Below are positions 5,814-11,982 of a stretch of 15,402 bases of DNA, piece by piece. The notes below the pieces were generated by a model that had not been told where the DNA came from, did no database searches, and was given only the letters and a program-made list of their open reading frames with translations. A program made the translations under genes and the position numbers. This stretch comes from CAYXZQ01 sp964469935 (GTDB lineage: Archaea > Nanobdellota > Nanobdellia > Woesearchaeales > DSVV01), in NCBI GenBank assembly GCA_964469935.1, contig CAYXZQ010000041.1:1-15402 (forward strand), written 5' to 3'. Each line of letters opens with the position of its first letter. Positions within the stretch are counted from its first letter, which is position 1.

Positions 5814-6755
5814 TCAGCCCCAGGGATTGCCTATCAGGACAATCTCTTTTGTCATGCTCCTGTGGACGTAATGCGAAAAGACCCCTGCAGGCGAAAGCCC
5901 GGCCTTTTTCAAGAGCCTTGCAGGCTCTGCCGAAGCAGGGAACATGACGACAGCCATGCGGACATTGCTCTTCTTCAATCTTTTCAAAAAATCTGGATAC
6001 AGTCTATTTCCGAGATGTCCTGTGTTCTTCCCGTACGGGAGGTCTGTCACGATGTACCTGTGCCTTTGGTCGAGATCCAGTGCATCCCTTCGGAATAGGG
6101 AGTATCCTGTGATATTGCATGCATCAAGGTTCTTTTTGGAGGCTAAAAGCATCTTCGGGTCTATGTCGTATCCCACTGCCCTGTGCCCGAGAAGGGCTGC
6201 CTCGATGAGGATCCCGCCTGTGCCGCAGAAAGGGTCAAGGACCGTGCCTTTCCTGATTCCCAGGAGGTTCACGCACGCCCTTGCAAGCTTAGGGGGAAGG
6301 GATACAGGAGAGAGGACAGGCCTTAGATGGGGCGCCCTGCCGAGGTATCTCCTGTCGTTTTCCCAGACAAGCTTTCCGAGATACATAGAACCGGCTGCTT
6401 CTGCATAGACCAGCTTGGTGTCGGGGTTTTTGAGGTCGACCCTGGGGTTGCTTATTCTCCTGTAGACGATATCCGCTACAATACCTTCAGGGATGTCCGA
6501 TTTGCCGAGCTTCCTCACAGAATAGCTGCCTCTGACTTTCAGCCTCGTGCGTTCCAGCATTCCCAGAAAATCCCTTTTTCGCGATTCCAAGATGACTCCC
6601 ATGACATGCGTGGCGTATGCAAGGCGCGAAGGATCCCTCCTGCTGGTCGTAAGCATGCAATGCCCCTTGTCTGAGCATGAGCCTCCCTTGAGCACAGCCC
6701 TCGCCTCGGCTTTTGCCAGCTCAGGATTGTCATTTGAAAGGATGACCAGTCTCAT
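5814..6755 (-). CDS. tRNA (guanine-N2-)-methyltransferase, Trm-G10/Trm11 type
   Basis: Archaeal Trm-G10 enzymes convert G10 of tRNA to m2G and m22G using SAM. The 313-residue protein has an N-terminal THUMP-type RNA-binding half, with IPEGIVADIVYRRISNPRVDLKNPDTKL at 88-115 carrying the typical V-D-L-x-NP stretch, then PVSLPPKLARACVNLLGI (149-167), SAM motif I TVLDPFCGTGGILIEA (171-186), AVGYDIDPKML (193-203) and the catalytic tetrapeptide region TDLPYGKNTG (237-246), a DLPY form of D-P-P-Y. Length fits the family (about 330). A TATA box 26 nt upstream of the ATG gives a leaderless mRNA. It stands alone on its strand, back to back with the winged-helix/Yip1 operon. Confidence 0.88.
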   Translation of the reverse strand: MRLVILSNDNPELAKAEARAVLKGGSCSDKGHCMLTTSRRDPSRLAYATHVMGVILESRKRDFLGMLERTRLKVRGSYSVRKLGKSDIPEGIVADIVYRRISNPRVDLKNPDTKLVYAEAAGSMYLGKLVWENDRRYLGRAPHLRPVLSPVSLPPKLARACVNLLGIRKGTVLDPFCGTGGILIEAALLGHRAVGYDIDPKMLLASKKNLDACNITGYSLFRRDALDLDQRHRYIVTDLPYGKNTGHLGNRLYPDFLKRLKKSNVRMAVVMFPASAEPARLLKKAGLSPAGVFSHYVHRSMTKEIVLIGNPWG

Positions 6756-6776
6756 GGATCTTTGTTATTCAGCAGG

Positions 6777-6787
6777 CATATATATGT
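6777..6787 (-). promoter_or_regulatory. TATA promoter of the Trm-G10 gene
   Basis: Minus-strand ACATATATATG, centre about 6781, lies 26 nt upstream of the ATG at 6755. It sits back to back with the plus-strand TATA box at 6812-6820, so the two divergent genes share about 90 nt of control region. Confidence 0.65.
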
Positions 6788-6805
6788 TTAGCGGAAGAGG
6801 CTGGT

Positions 6806-6820
6806 GGAAAAATATTTAAA
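6806..6820 (+). promoter_or_regulatory. BRE/TATA promoter of the winged-helix/Yip1 operon
   Basis: GGAAAAATATTTAAA: purine-rich BRE followed by ATATTTAAA, centre about 6816, 28 nt upstream of the ATG at 6844. Leaderless start predicted. Confidence 0.7.
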
Positions 6821-6843
6821 CACAGGTCGACCCGGGAGAAGGC

Positions 6844-7194
6844 ATGGCGAGGGGACGGCCTCTGAAATCTGAGATACGGCAGAACATAATAGACATACTT
6901 CACTACATGAAGAGGGGATACGGGTACGAGATATACAGGATCTACATCTCGGTCTTCCCCAAGTGCACGATAGAGGTCGTGTACTACCACCTCAAGAAAG
7001 GCGTTACGCTAGATGAGTTCAGGGTGGAGAGAGTGAGCCAGGAGAGAGGGGATTTCTCATGGGGACCGATTGCTGAGAAGACATACTACTCGCTGGGGCC
7101 TAATGCAGTGCCAAGGATCAACAGGAGGCTTGAGAACCATATCAAGAAGCAGAAGAATAGAGAAGGGAACAAACCTAGCGGCAGACATGATTGA
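6844..7194 (+). CDS. winged-helix protein, putative archaeal transcription regulator
   Basis: A 116-residue basic protein. MARGRPLKSEIRQNIIDILHYMKRGYGYEIYRIYISVFPKCTIEVVYYHLKKGVTLDEF (1-60) reads as a PadR/MarR-like winged helix: a first helix with IIDIL, the GYGYEIY turn of the second helix, and recognition helix TIEVVYYHLKKGV. It is followed by EFRVERV-SQERGDFSWGPIAEKTYYSLGPNA (59-91), the wing and a conserved-looking tail with SWG and EKxYYxLG. The family is uncharacterised to me; DNA binding is inferred. The C-terminal 20 residues are Lys/Arg/Asn-rich and probably disordered. The stop codon overlaps the next gene's ATG (ATGATTGA, 7187-7194), so the two are translationally coupled, and this protein may regulate or partner the membrane protein. 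Confidence 0.7.
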   Translation: MARGRPLKSEIRQNIIDILHYMKRGYGYEIYRIYISVFPKCTIEVVYYHLKKGVTLDEFRVERVSQERGDFSWGPIAEKTYYSLGPNAVPRINRRLENHIKKQKNREGNKPSGRHD

Positions 7195-7885
7195 GAGGAC
7201 CAGGGACTCTCTTGAGAGGCCCAGGAAGTTCTTCACAGACATAAGGACAGAGAGAGGCCTGAGAAACCCGTTCCTCTTCCTGCTCATAGTCCTCTCGATA
7301 ACATTCATATTCCTCACGTACCAGCATATCGAACTTTTCAATGCGCTGATGGAAGGGATGACCAGGTTCTACAGGCATCTTGGTCTGGATGTCGCGTTTC
7401 CAGCAATAAACATCACCCCGTTTACATATGCCATTGCATACCTGGTACTAATCGTGTCTTACGTCCTAATAACTTTCCTCTGGTATGACATCACCCACCT
7501 CTGCGTGCGGATTGTGGGAGGGAAGGGAGGTTTTGAGCAGACCTACAAGGCCATGACCTATTCCTTGTCAGCTGATTACCTCGCACTCCCCGCATTCATA
7601 CTTACATTCGTCACCCTTACGATGACGATAATCAAGAGAAACAGGATAGTCATCGCCATACTCGTGATTTCAACTATACTCTATCTGGTGCCTTCGTTCT
7701 ACAGGCTATATCTCAGGCTTGTCGGTCTTGAGAAGCTGCAGAAAATCAGCAAGCTGAGGGCGTTTTTCGCAACATACATCCTCGCCTATGTCCTTGTTTT
7801 TCTGGCAATCCTCGTTTTTGACATAATCCTAATAACAGTCATGTACACTGCCTATCTTATCTTCGGGATCCCCCTGCCTTTTTGA
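7187..7885 (+). CDS. Yip1-like multi-pass membrane protein
   Basis: A 232-residue integral membrane protein with about five hydrophobic segments: roughly 28-44, 78-98, 130-150, 156-174 and 198-226. The opening MIERTRDSLERPRKFFTDI and the cytosolic stretch RIVGGKGGFEQTYKAMTYSLSADYLALP are the hallmarks of Yip1-domain proteins in prokaryotes, whose role is not established; eukaryotic relatives act in vesicle traffic. I use the ATG at 7187, which overlaps the upstream stop by eight bases. The longer frame from 7070 would put about 39 residues of antisense-like basic sequence, lying inside the upstream gene, before the conserved start. The 3' end overlaps the convergent trmJ-like gene by 29 nt. 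Function unknown. Confidence 0.75.
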   Translation: MIERTRDSLERPRKFFTDIRTERGLRNPFLFLLIVLSITFIFLTYQHIELFNALMEGMTRFYRHLGLDVAFPAINITPFTYAIAYLVLIVSYVLITFLWYDITHLCVRIVGGKGGFEQTYKAMTYSLSADYLALPAFILTFVTLTMTIIKRNRIVIAILVISTILYLVPSFYRLYLRLVGLEKLQKISKLRAFFATYILAYVLVFLAILVFDIILITVMYTAYLIFGIPLPF

Positions 7886-8549
7886 AGTATCCCATGAGAG
7901 CAAATGCCTCCCGCTTGGTGAGCATCGCCTTGCCAATCACCCTTTTCCAGACAGTCTTCTGGGTATTCTTCTTCTCAGGGGTCGTGAAAGTCATGGTGTC
8001 GAGGGATTTACCTACGTAATCCAGGAGGACCTCCTTGTCCTTCCTCGACATGGAGGTTATGCTGCTGACTGTCGTCTTTTCGGCATTTTTCTGGAAGAGC
8101 TCATACAGGATGATTGCGACTGCGTGGCTTATGTTGAGCGTTGGATATTTAGTCGATGCAGGTATCGTGACTGTGAAATCGCATCTCTGTATCTCCCTGT
8201 TCGTAAGTCCGATACCCTCCCTTCCGAAAAGCAGGCCGACCCTTTTCTTGGTTTCCAGCTTACCTGCAAGCTCCCTGGGAGTCAGGGGGCTTCTCGGGAT
8301 GTTGTAGTCTGTGCCTGTCTTTGCAGTGGTCCCGACAAGGATATCGAAGGTGTCCAGAGATGAGATGTCTGCTATCCGGATACCGTCGATTACAGACTGC
8401 GCGTGCTTTGCCCTGCACCTGGCCTCATCAGTGATTGAGGCTGCCGGGTTGATGAGCACAAGTTTCTTGAATCCGAAATTCCTCATGACCCTTGCGACAG
8501 CGCCGATGTTGCCGGAGTTTTCCGGCTCAAGCAGTATGACGTATAGCAT
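7857..8549 (-). CDS. trmJ: TrmJ/TrmH-family tRNA 2'-O-methyltransferase (SPOUT)
   Basis: The protein (230 residues) carries the SPOUT class motifs of TrmJ-like enzymes: motif 1 LLEPENSGNIGAVARVMRNFGF (6-27), motif 2 VGLLFGREGIGLTNREIQRCDFTVTIPAS (104-132) and motif 3 YPTLNISHAVAIILYEL (135-151) that form the knotted SAM site. TrmJ methylates the ribose of nucleotide 32 in tRNA; in archaea the substrate is cytidine. N19-R20-type and N139-S141 residues sit at the expected places. A C-terminal helical tail (about 165-230) matches the extension used for dimer and tRNA contacts. Leaderless start from a TATA box 27 nt upstream. The last 29 nt overlap the convergent Yip1-like gene. Assignment to TrmJ over another TrmH-type enzyme is by motif resemblance and length. 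Confidence 0.83.
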   Translation of the reverse strand: MLYVILLEPENSGNIGAVARVMRNFGFKKLVLINPAASITDEARCRAKHAQSVIDGIRIADISSLDTFDILVGTTAKTGTDYNIPRSPLTPRELAGKLETKKRVGLLFGREGIGLTNREIQRCDFTVTIPASTKYPTLNISHAVAIILYELFQKNAEKTTVSSITSMSRKDKEVLLDYVGKSLDTMTFTTPEKKNTQKTVWKRVIGKAMLTKREAFALMGYFKKAGGSRR

Positions 8550-8570
8550 GGAGAGTGGAAATCAGGATAT

Positions 8571-8580
8571 CATATAAAAA
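8571..8580 (-). promoter_or_regulatory. TATA promoter of trmJ
   Basis: Minus-strand TTTTTATATG, centre about 8576, 27 nt upstream of the ATG at 8549. It lies in the 47-nt gap after the stop of the site-2 protease gene. Confidence 0.68.
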
Positions 8581-8596
8581 TCTAATGCTCCTTTTT

Positions 8597-9826
8597 TTAT
8601 CCTGCGCCCATGACAAGGGCTGCAAGCTTCGGCAGGTATGTCCATAGAAGAAGGACAAGTATAATCGTTATCAGCACAAAGGCGATGAACCCTATCACCC
8701 TGTTGCCCTTGCGGTCGTCAGGGACTATTCTCTTGACAGCTATCTGGAACATCCTCCCGCCATCGACGAAGAGCACCGGCAGGAGGTTGAAGATGCCGAC
8801 GAGCAGGCTAAGCCTGTAGAGCCACTGGATAAGCCCCTTGATCCAGAAGAACGGGCCGCTTATGCCCTTGTATTTTGGCTTGAGGGATATCACGTTCTCT
8901 ACAGGCCTGATCCCTATGAAGCCCTTTTTTGGGTCAGCCGGAGACGAGGTCGTGGTCACATTGTATGTGCCCTGTGTCGTGCCTATGGTGAGCTCTTCTC
9001 CAGGGGTTACGCAGGCAAGCTTGTCCTGGAAAGCGTAGAAATCAGTTATGTTCTGGCCATTTAGGGAGATGATGGTAGAATCTCTCATCCCTGACTGGTA
9101 GGCGGGCAATGACTGGTTGATTGTCGTGAACGAGAACCCGTCGCTCTGTATCATGGCTGACTGGATCGGCGTAAAGACAAGGGCAAAAAGGAGGAATATC
9201 AGGATGCCTGCGATTATGTTTATGAATGGGCCTGCTGCAAACACCGAGTACTGGACAACATCGTCCTTCTTCTTGAGCACATTCTCGTCAGGCTCGACAA
9301 ATGCCAGGGGTATGAAGGGGACGATTATTCCGAGAGCGCCGACGCCGCTGTTGTCCACAGGGACATCATGCGCCCTGGAGACCACGCCGTGCGCGAATTC
9401 GTGAATGGTTGCGATGAAGAATATGGATATGAGGAAATGCCAGAATGATAGGTAGCCGAGGCCCGGGATTGTCGTGAAAGGTATCAGGAGCGCTGCGCCG
9501 TTCTGTATGTCCGGCCTGAAGATGAGCAGAAATACGGAAAAGACCATCAGAAATGTCACGAGGAGCATTCCGATGAAGCCCACGCCTATGCCTATGTAGC
9601 CGAAGAGCTTGACCTCTTCGCGGAATTTCTCGGCAATCCTGTCCATGAGCCTAAGCCCTGCCTTGAGCCTGAGAAGAAGCACGTATACTATAGGGATCTT
9701 ACCGAGGCTAACGCCCCTCTGGATAGAAAGCCTCTTCCTGTTATGGTACAGGTATAGGCACATGAGGAATACGAATACAATGGCGCTTAATATATCCAAG
9801 TTAAGAAACCATATTCCAAACAGCAA
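8597..9826 (-). CDS. site-2 protease (M50 family) with PDZ domain
   Basis: An intramembrane zinc metalloprotease of 409 residues. Hydrophobic segments lie at about 9-27, 75-103, 128-150, 193-220, 338-352 and 378-398. Zinc and catalytic residues: HEFAH at 142-146 (H142, E143, H146) and VDGG with D355 in FNLLPVLFVDGGRMF. GPFIN (199-203) is the conserved helix after the active-site helix. A PDZ-like domain (about 230-310, QSGMRDSTIISLNGQNI) sits between the two catalytic halves as in RseP/archaeal S2P. Such proteases release membrane-tethered regulators or clear signal peptides. The start is TTG at 9826, chosen because GAGGTG (9836-9841) lies seven bases before it and no in-frame ATG occurs before residue 22. 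Last gene of the eIF5A-L40e operon. Confidence 0.88.
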   Translation of the reverse strand: MLFGIWFLNLDILSAIVFVFLMCLYLYHNRKRLSIQRGVSLGKIPIVYVLLLRLKAGLRLMDRIAEKFREEVKLFGYIGIGVGFIGMLLVTFLMVFSVFLLIFRPDIQNGAALLIPFTTIPGLGYLSFWHFLISIFFIATIHEFAHGVVSRAHDVPVDNSGVGALGIIVPFIPLAFVEPDENVLKKKDDVVQYSVFAAGPFINIIAGILIFLLFALVFTPIQSAMIQSDGFSFTTINQSLPAYQSGMRDSTIISLNGQNITDFYAFQDKLACVTPGEELTIGTTQGTYNVTTTSSPADPKKGFIGIRPVENVISLKPKYKGISGPFFWIKGLIQWLYRLSLLVGIFNLLPVLFVDGGRMFQIAVKRIVPDDRKGNRVIGFIAFVLITIILVLLLWTYLPKLAALVMGAG

Positions 9827-9835
9827 ACAATAACA

Positions 9836-9841
9836 CCTCTA
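9836..9841 (-). promoter_or_regulatory. Shine-Dalgarno supporting the TTG start of the S2P gene
   Basis: GAGGTG on the minus strand begins on the last base of the L40e stop codon (TAG) and is followed after seven bases by TTG (9824-9826). This spacing, and lack of an upstream ATG, decide the start. Confidence 0.65.
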
Positions 9842-10000
9842 TTTCTTCCTGACAGGCCTCAGGCTCTTGCTACTGCATTTCCTGCAACTGACCTTCCCGC
9901 CCAAAACCTTCAGATTCGGCGCCTTGACAACGGTCTTGCATTTCTTGCAGACGAACTTGTTCCTGAACATCCTTGCTTCAGCTTCCGGAAACTTTACCAT
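9839..10000 (-). CDS. rpl40e: ribosomal protein L40e (archaeal eL40)
   Basis: A 53-residue basic zinc-ribbon protein of the large ribosomal subunit. Cysteines at 18, 21, 39 and 42 (VCKKCK and VSCRKC) bind zinc. MVKFPEAEARMFRNKFVCKKCKT is the family's usual opening; in eukaryotes the same protein is fused behind ubiquitin, in archaea it stands alone as here. A longer frame would add 17 residues from 10051, but those overlap the end of the eIF5A gene and are not part of the family, so I start at 10000. Only five bases separate it from the eIF5A stop, so the two are co-transcribed. Confidence 0.93.
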   Translation of the reverse strand: MVKFPEAEARMFRNKFVCKKCKTVVKAPNLKVLGGKVSCRKCSSKSLRPVRKK

Positions 10001-10005
10001 TCTAA

Positions 10006-10398
10006 TCAGCTCTTTACCTGCTTCATGACTTTCTGGCTGAGAATCACCCAATACAGGACCGTGACGCCCTCTGTGACCTCTGATTTGAGCTCATCAGGGA
10101 TCTCAAGGTCGAATGTCTCGTATGTCTCCATGTCCATGACATTGGCGTTCCTGCCTGTTATGGAGAGGACCTGTGCATTTCTCTTGTCGACTATGGGCAC
10201 CTCGACATTGTCGTGCCCGGGCTTGACAACCTCGCGCTTCCTTCCGTCGATAATGCCTACGCCGACAAGCCTTACCTTGGCATGGCCGTGCTTACCCGGC
10301 CTTGAGACCTGGATATCAGTCACCCTGCATGCCTCGCCGTCGATGACGACATAATTCCCCTTGTTAAGCGTCCCTATTGCTGCTGGTTTTGTTGACAT
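10006..10398 (-). CDS. eif5a: translation initiation factor 5A (aIF5A)
   Basis: This ribosome-binding factor helps peptide-bond formation at difficult sequences. The 130-residue protein has the N-terminal SH3-like domain with the modification loop VSRPGKHGHAKVRLVGVGI (31-49); K36 is the residue expected to become hypusine or deoxyhypusine. The C-terminal part (about 70-130) is the OB fold, with FDLEIPDELKSEVTEGVTVLYW. Length is normal for archaea. Upstream, a TATA box at 10438-10450 predicts a transcript start near 10416 and a leader of about 18 nt with purine-rich GTGAGAGG. It heads the operon with L40e and the site-2 protease. No deoxyhypusine synthase gene is in the window. Confidence 0.96.
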   Translation of the reverse strand: MSTKPAAIGTLNKGNYVVIDGEACRVTDIQVSRPGKHGHAKVRLVGVGIIDGRKREVVKPGHDNVEVPIVDKRNAQVLSITGRNANVMDMETYETFDLEIPDELKSEVTEGVTVLYWVILSQKVMKQVKS

Positions 10399-10437
10399 TG
10401 TGCTCTCTGCCTCTCACTTCATTGGATTTTTGGCATG

Positions 10438-10450
10438 CTTTATATATTTT
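10438..10450 (-). promoter_or_regulatory. TATA promoter of the eIF5A operon
   Basis: Minus-strand AAAATATATAAAG begins two bases after the stop codon of the 53-aa gene. Centre about 10442, 44 nt from the eIF5A ATG, so this operon has a short leader instead of being leaderless. Confidence 0.65.
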
Positions 10451-10451
10451 T

Positions 10452-10613
10452 TCATTGCTTTTCCCTGTTAACCATGGATTTTAGCTCTTTTGACTCCTCG
10501 AGGAACTCCTTTTGCTCCAGAAGGATGTCCTTCTTCGTGGGGATGTGCTTTTTCTCCTCCTCTTTTGCCTTTTTCAGGGTGAGCCAGGTCCTGAACTTGC
10601 TTAACAGTCCCAT
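10452..10613 (-). CDS. 53-aa charged microprotein
   Basis: A small gene of 53 codons plus TGA. The product begins MGLLSKFRTWLTLKKAKEEE and continues KKHIPTKKDI, LLEQKEFLEE, SKELKSMVNR, EKQ. It is a lysine/glutamate-rich polypeptide with a short amphipathic start and likely helical or coiled-coil middle, with no cysteine. Support for a real gene: a TATA box centred 27 nt upstream of the ATG, exactly the leaderless spacing of its neighbours; the same AGG/CTC-rich codon use as confident genes; and a stop immediately before the eIF5A promoter. The antisense frame across it has no promoter. Function unknown; nucleic-acid or ribosome association is only a guess from charge and neighbourhood. Confidence 0.65.
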   Translation of the reverse strand: MGLLSKFRTWLTLKKAKEEEKKHIPTKKDILLEQKEFLEESKELKSMVNREKQ

Positions 10614-10634
10614 AGGTATGTTTTTTTGGGAGCA

Positions 10635-10647
10635 GGTATATAAATGT
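10635..10647 (-). promoter_or_regulatory. TATA promoter of the 53-aa gene
   Basis: Minus-strand CATTTATATACC, centre about 10640, lies 27 nt upstream of the ATG at 10613. It is arranged divergently with the plus-strand TATA box at 10667-10677. Confidence 0.65.
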
Positions 10648-10663
10648 TTTGGCAGGGCGATTG

Positions 10664-10677
10664 AAAAAATATAAATA
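10664..10677 (+). promoter_or_regulatory. TATA promoter of the Cys-rich protein gene
   Basis: AAAAAATATAAATA, TATA centre about 10673, is 27 nt upstream of the ATG at 10700. It excludes the longer frame that would start at a TTG at 10649, upstream of the box. Confidence 0.65.
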
Positions 10678-10699
10678 TGACGGTCTCCTGAATGGGCGC

Positions 10700-11074
10700 A
10701 TGCTAAAAAAGAGCCTGATATTCATCTTCATAATCCTTGTCGCTGTCATCGCTGCATACAAGGGGATTCCTTTTCTCAAAGAGCTCAAGAACAGGCCTGC
10801 CGATACAGGCCTTGTAACCGGCCCATCCAGCAACATTTCAATCACCGGCGGAAGGGTGATTGACATGGACATGTCAGTAGAGGATATCTGCGTTGATTTC
10901 ATATCCAATGATACCTATGCCAGATGCGCAAGCGCACCTGCCTGCGACAGCATGTGCAAGAGCGAAGGCTGCCAGTACTTCGGGCTGGAATATGTCGGCT
11001 CAGATTTCAGCCAGGGCAAGTGCATATGCAAATGCTTCGAGGAGAACAAGATAAAGAAAGCCCTCAGCCCGTGA
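10700..11074 (+). CDS. membrane-anchored or exported cysteine-rich protein
   Basis: A 124-residue protein with N-terminal MLKKSLIFIFIILVAVIAAYKG: positive residues then a hydrophobic helix (about 5-20), so it is exported and either cleaved or kept as an anchor. A Gly/Ser/Thr/Asn linker (33-50) precedes a cysteine-rich domain with eight cysteines in the order C, RC, AC, MC, GC, KC-IC-KC between about 63 and 113; an even number fits four disulfides outside the membrane. I recognise no named family; spacing resembles small disulfide-knotted domains (PAN/apple- or EGF-like), but this is not secure. The start is fixed by its TATA box. The last 11 nt overlap the convergent radical SAM gene. Confidence 0.7.
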   Translation: MLKKSLIFIFIILVAVIAAYKGIPFLKELKNRPADTGLVTGPSSNISITGGRVIDMDMSVEDICVDFISNDTYARCASAPACDSMCKSEGCQYFGLEYVGSDFSQGKCICKCFEENKIKKALSP

Positions 11075-11804
11075 ATACCCTGAGCCTCGGGTACATCTTC
11101 CTGGCAGTCCCTGCGAGGTTTTCCAAAAATTCCTGCGACGGAGGCCTCAGGCTTGAGAATCTTTTGTCAGCCACATTCTCTGGGCTGAAACCCACCAGCT
11201 CCCATACGCATTCCATGTCATCGAGCCTCCCTGCGATCTTCAGAAGGTCCTCTTTTCTCGTCACGAGCGAGGGCGTGATGGTCGTCCTTATCACTATGTC
11301 CACCCTGTCCTGGTATCTCCTGAGGAGCCTGAGAGTCGAACTTATGTCCTCCAGAAGCTCGGCAGTGCTCTTGAAGAATGTCCTTGACTGTGTCGCTCTC
11401 TGGAAGAACCCCTCCTCGAAGGGGGCCTTGATGTCCATAATGACAGTGTCAAGAAGAGAGAGCGAAAGAAGGGACCTGATGCACTCGGTCTTTGAGCCGT
11501 TTGTCACGAGCGCTGTCCTGAGCCCTGCATCCTTTGAGAACGAGGCGAGGGATATGAGGGCCTGGCGCTGAAGGCAGGGCTCTCCCCCTGTGAAGACCAC
11601 GGCCTCTGTCGCGCCTGCATGCTCCCTTATCTGCCTCTTGACTTCCTTTAAGTCCACGAGGTGCTCCTCCTTTGCTATGAGAAGGTCGGGCGTGTTGCAG
11701 CCTGGACAGTTGAAGTCGCAGCCAGCGAAGAAGATCGTCGTTGAAAGATGTCCATGCCACTCGCTGTCTGTCAGGTGCTCGATCCTTCCTATATGCGCCT
11801 CCAT
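11064..11804 (-). CDS. radical SAM activating enzyme, NrdG-like
   Basis: A 246-residue radical SAM protein. The cluster motif CDFNCPGC (C29, C33, C36; CX3CX2C) follows a strand TTIFFAG, and FTGGEPCLQ (71-79) is the SAM-binding GGE motif. MDIKAPF and RTTITPSLV lie further along the barrel. The N-terminal IGRIEHLT..EWHGHLSTTIFFAGCDFNCPGCN matches the layout of archaeal anaerobic ribonucleotide reductase activating proteins, which place a glycyl radical on class III reductase. Other small radical SAM activases or a QueE-like enzyme cannot be excluded, and no NrdD partner lies in the window. Leaderless start with TATA 25 nt upstream. It neighbours dUTPase, another nucleotide-pool gene, though under a separate promoter. 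Confidence 0.72.
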   Translation of the reverse strand: MEAHIGRIEHLTDSEWHGHLSTTIFFAGCDFNCPGCNTPDLLIAKEEHLVDLKEVKRQIREHAGATEAVVFTGGEPCLQRQALISLASFSKDAGLRTALVTNGSKTECIRSLLSLSLLDTVIMDIKAPFEEGFFQRATQSRTFFKSTAELLEDISSTLRLLRRYQDRVDIVIRTTITPSLVTRKEDLLKIAGRLDDMECVWELVGFSPENVADKRFSSLRPPSQEFLENLAGTARKMYPRLRVFTG

Positions 11805-11822
11805 GGCCAGCGGAATACCGTG

Positions 11823-11834
11823 TCATTTATAATT
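11823..11834 (-). promoter_or_regulatory. TATA promoter of the radical SAM gene
   Basis: Minus-strand AAATTATAAATG, centre about 11829, 25 nt upstream of the ATG at 11804. Further upstream (11835-11883) the minus strand is T-rich and probably holds the terminator of the dUTPase unit. Confidence 0.62.
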
Positions 11835-11857
11835 TTTATGGGGATTGAAATAAAGAT

Positions 11858-11883
11858 ATAAGAAAAAGCAAAATATGCACTGT
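11858..11883 (-). terminator. T-rich terminator of the dUTPase unit
   Basis: Right after the stop codon of the 30-aa ORF the minus strand reads ATTTTGCTTTTTCTTATATC. There is no hairpin. Oligo-T stretches of this kind are the usual archaeal termination signal. Confidence 0.45.
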
Positions 11884-11976
11884 TCATTCCTTCCTTTCTT
11901 TCTCTTCCTTCTCTTCCTTGCTGTCAAACTGGCCTAATGTCCTGCATTTCTTCATCGCATTGTAGCTGACCACCAT
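11884..11976 (-). CDS. 30-aa ORF coupled to dUTPase
   Basis: Thirty codons plus TGA. The product is MVVSYNAMKKCRTLGQFDSK followed by EEKEEKERKE: a short hydrophobic/polar start, one cysteine, and a strongly charged tail. The evidence for translation is the ribosome-binding site GAGGTGA (11983-11989), whose last three bases are the dUTPase stop codon, six bases before this ATG. That arrangement is typical of coupled translation. The repeated GAA/GAG/AAG triplets in the tail could also arise by chance in purine-rich DNA, and a peptide this short cannot be assigned a function. A longer version does not exist; the frame is closed upstream. Confidence 0.42.
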   Translation of the reverse strand: MVVSYNAMKKCRTLGQFDSKEEKEEKERKE

Positions 11977-11982
11977 TTACTG

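Noticed and set aside
5814..6755. DNA adenine/cytosine modification methylase
   Set aside because: The DPFCGTGG and DLPY motifs alone could suggest it, but the N-terminal THUMP-type half and PVSLPPKLARACVNL stretch are those of tRNA guanine-N2 methyltransferases.
7070..7186. 39-residue N-terminal extension of the Yip1-like protein
   Set aside because: It lies inside the winged-helix gene in another frame; the family start MIERxxxxxxxPxxFF begins at 7187.
10001..10051. 17-residue N-terminal extension of L40e
   Set aside because: It overlaps the eIF5A coding end; archaeal L40e proteins begin at about MVKFPEAEARMF.
10468..10908. 146-aa frame on the minus strand
   Set aside because: It crosses two promoters and the Cys-rich gene in an unsupported frame; the 53-aa frame with a correctly spaced TATA box explains this strand better.
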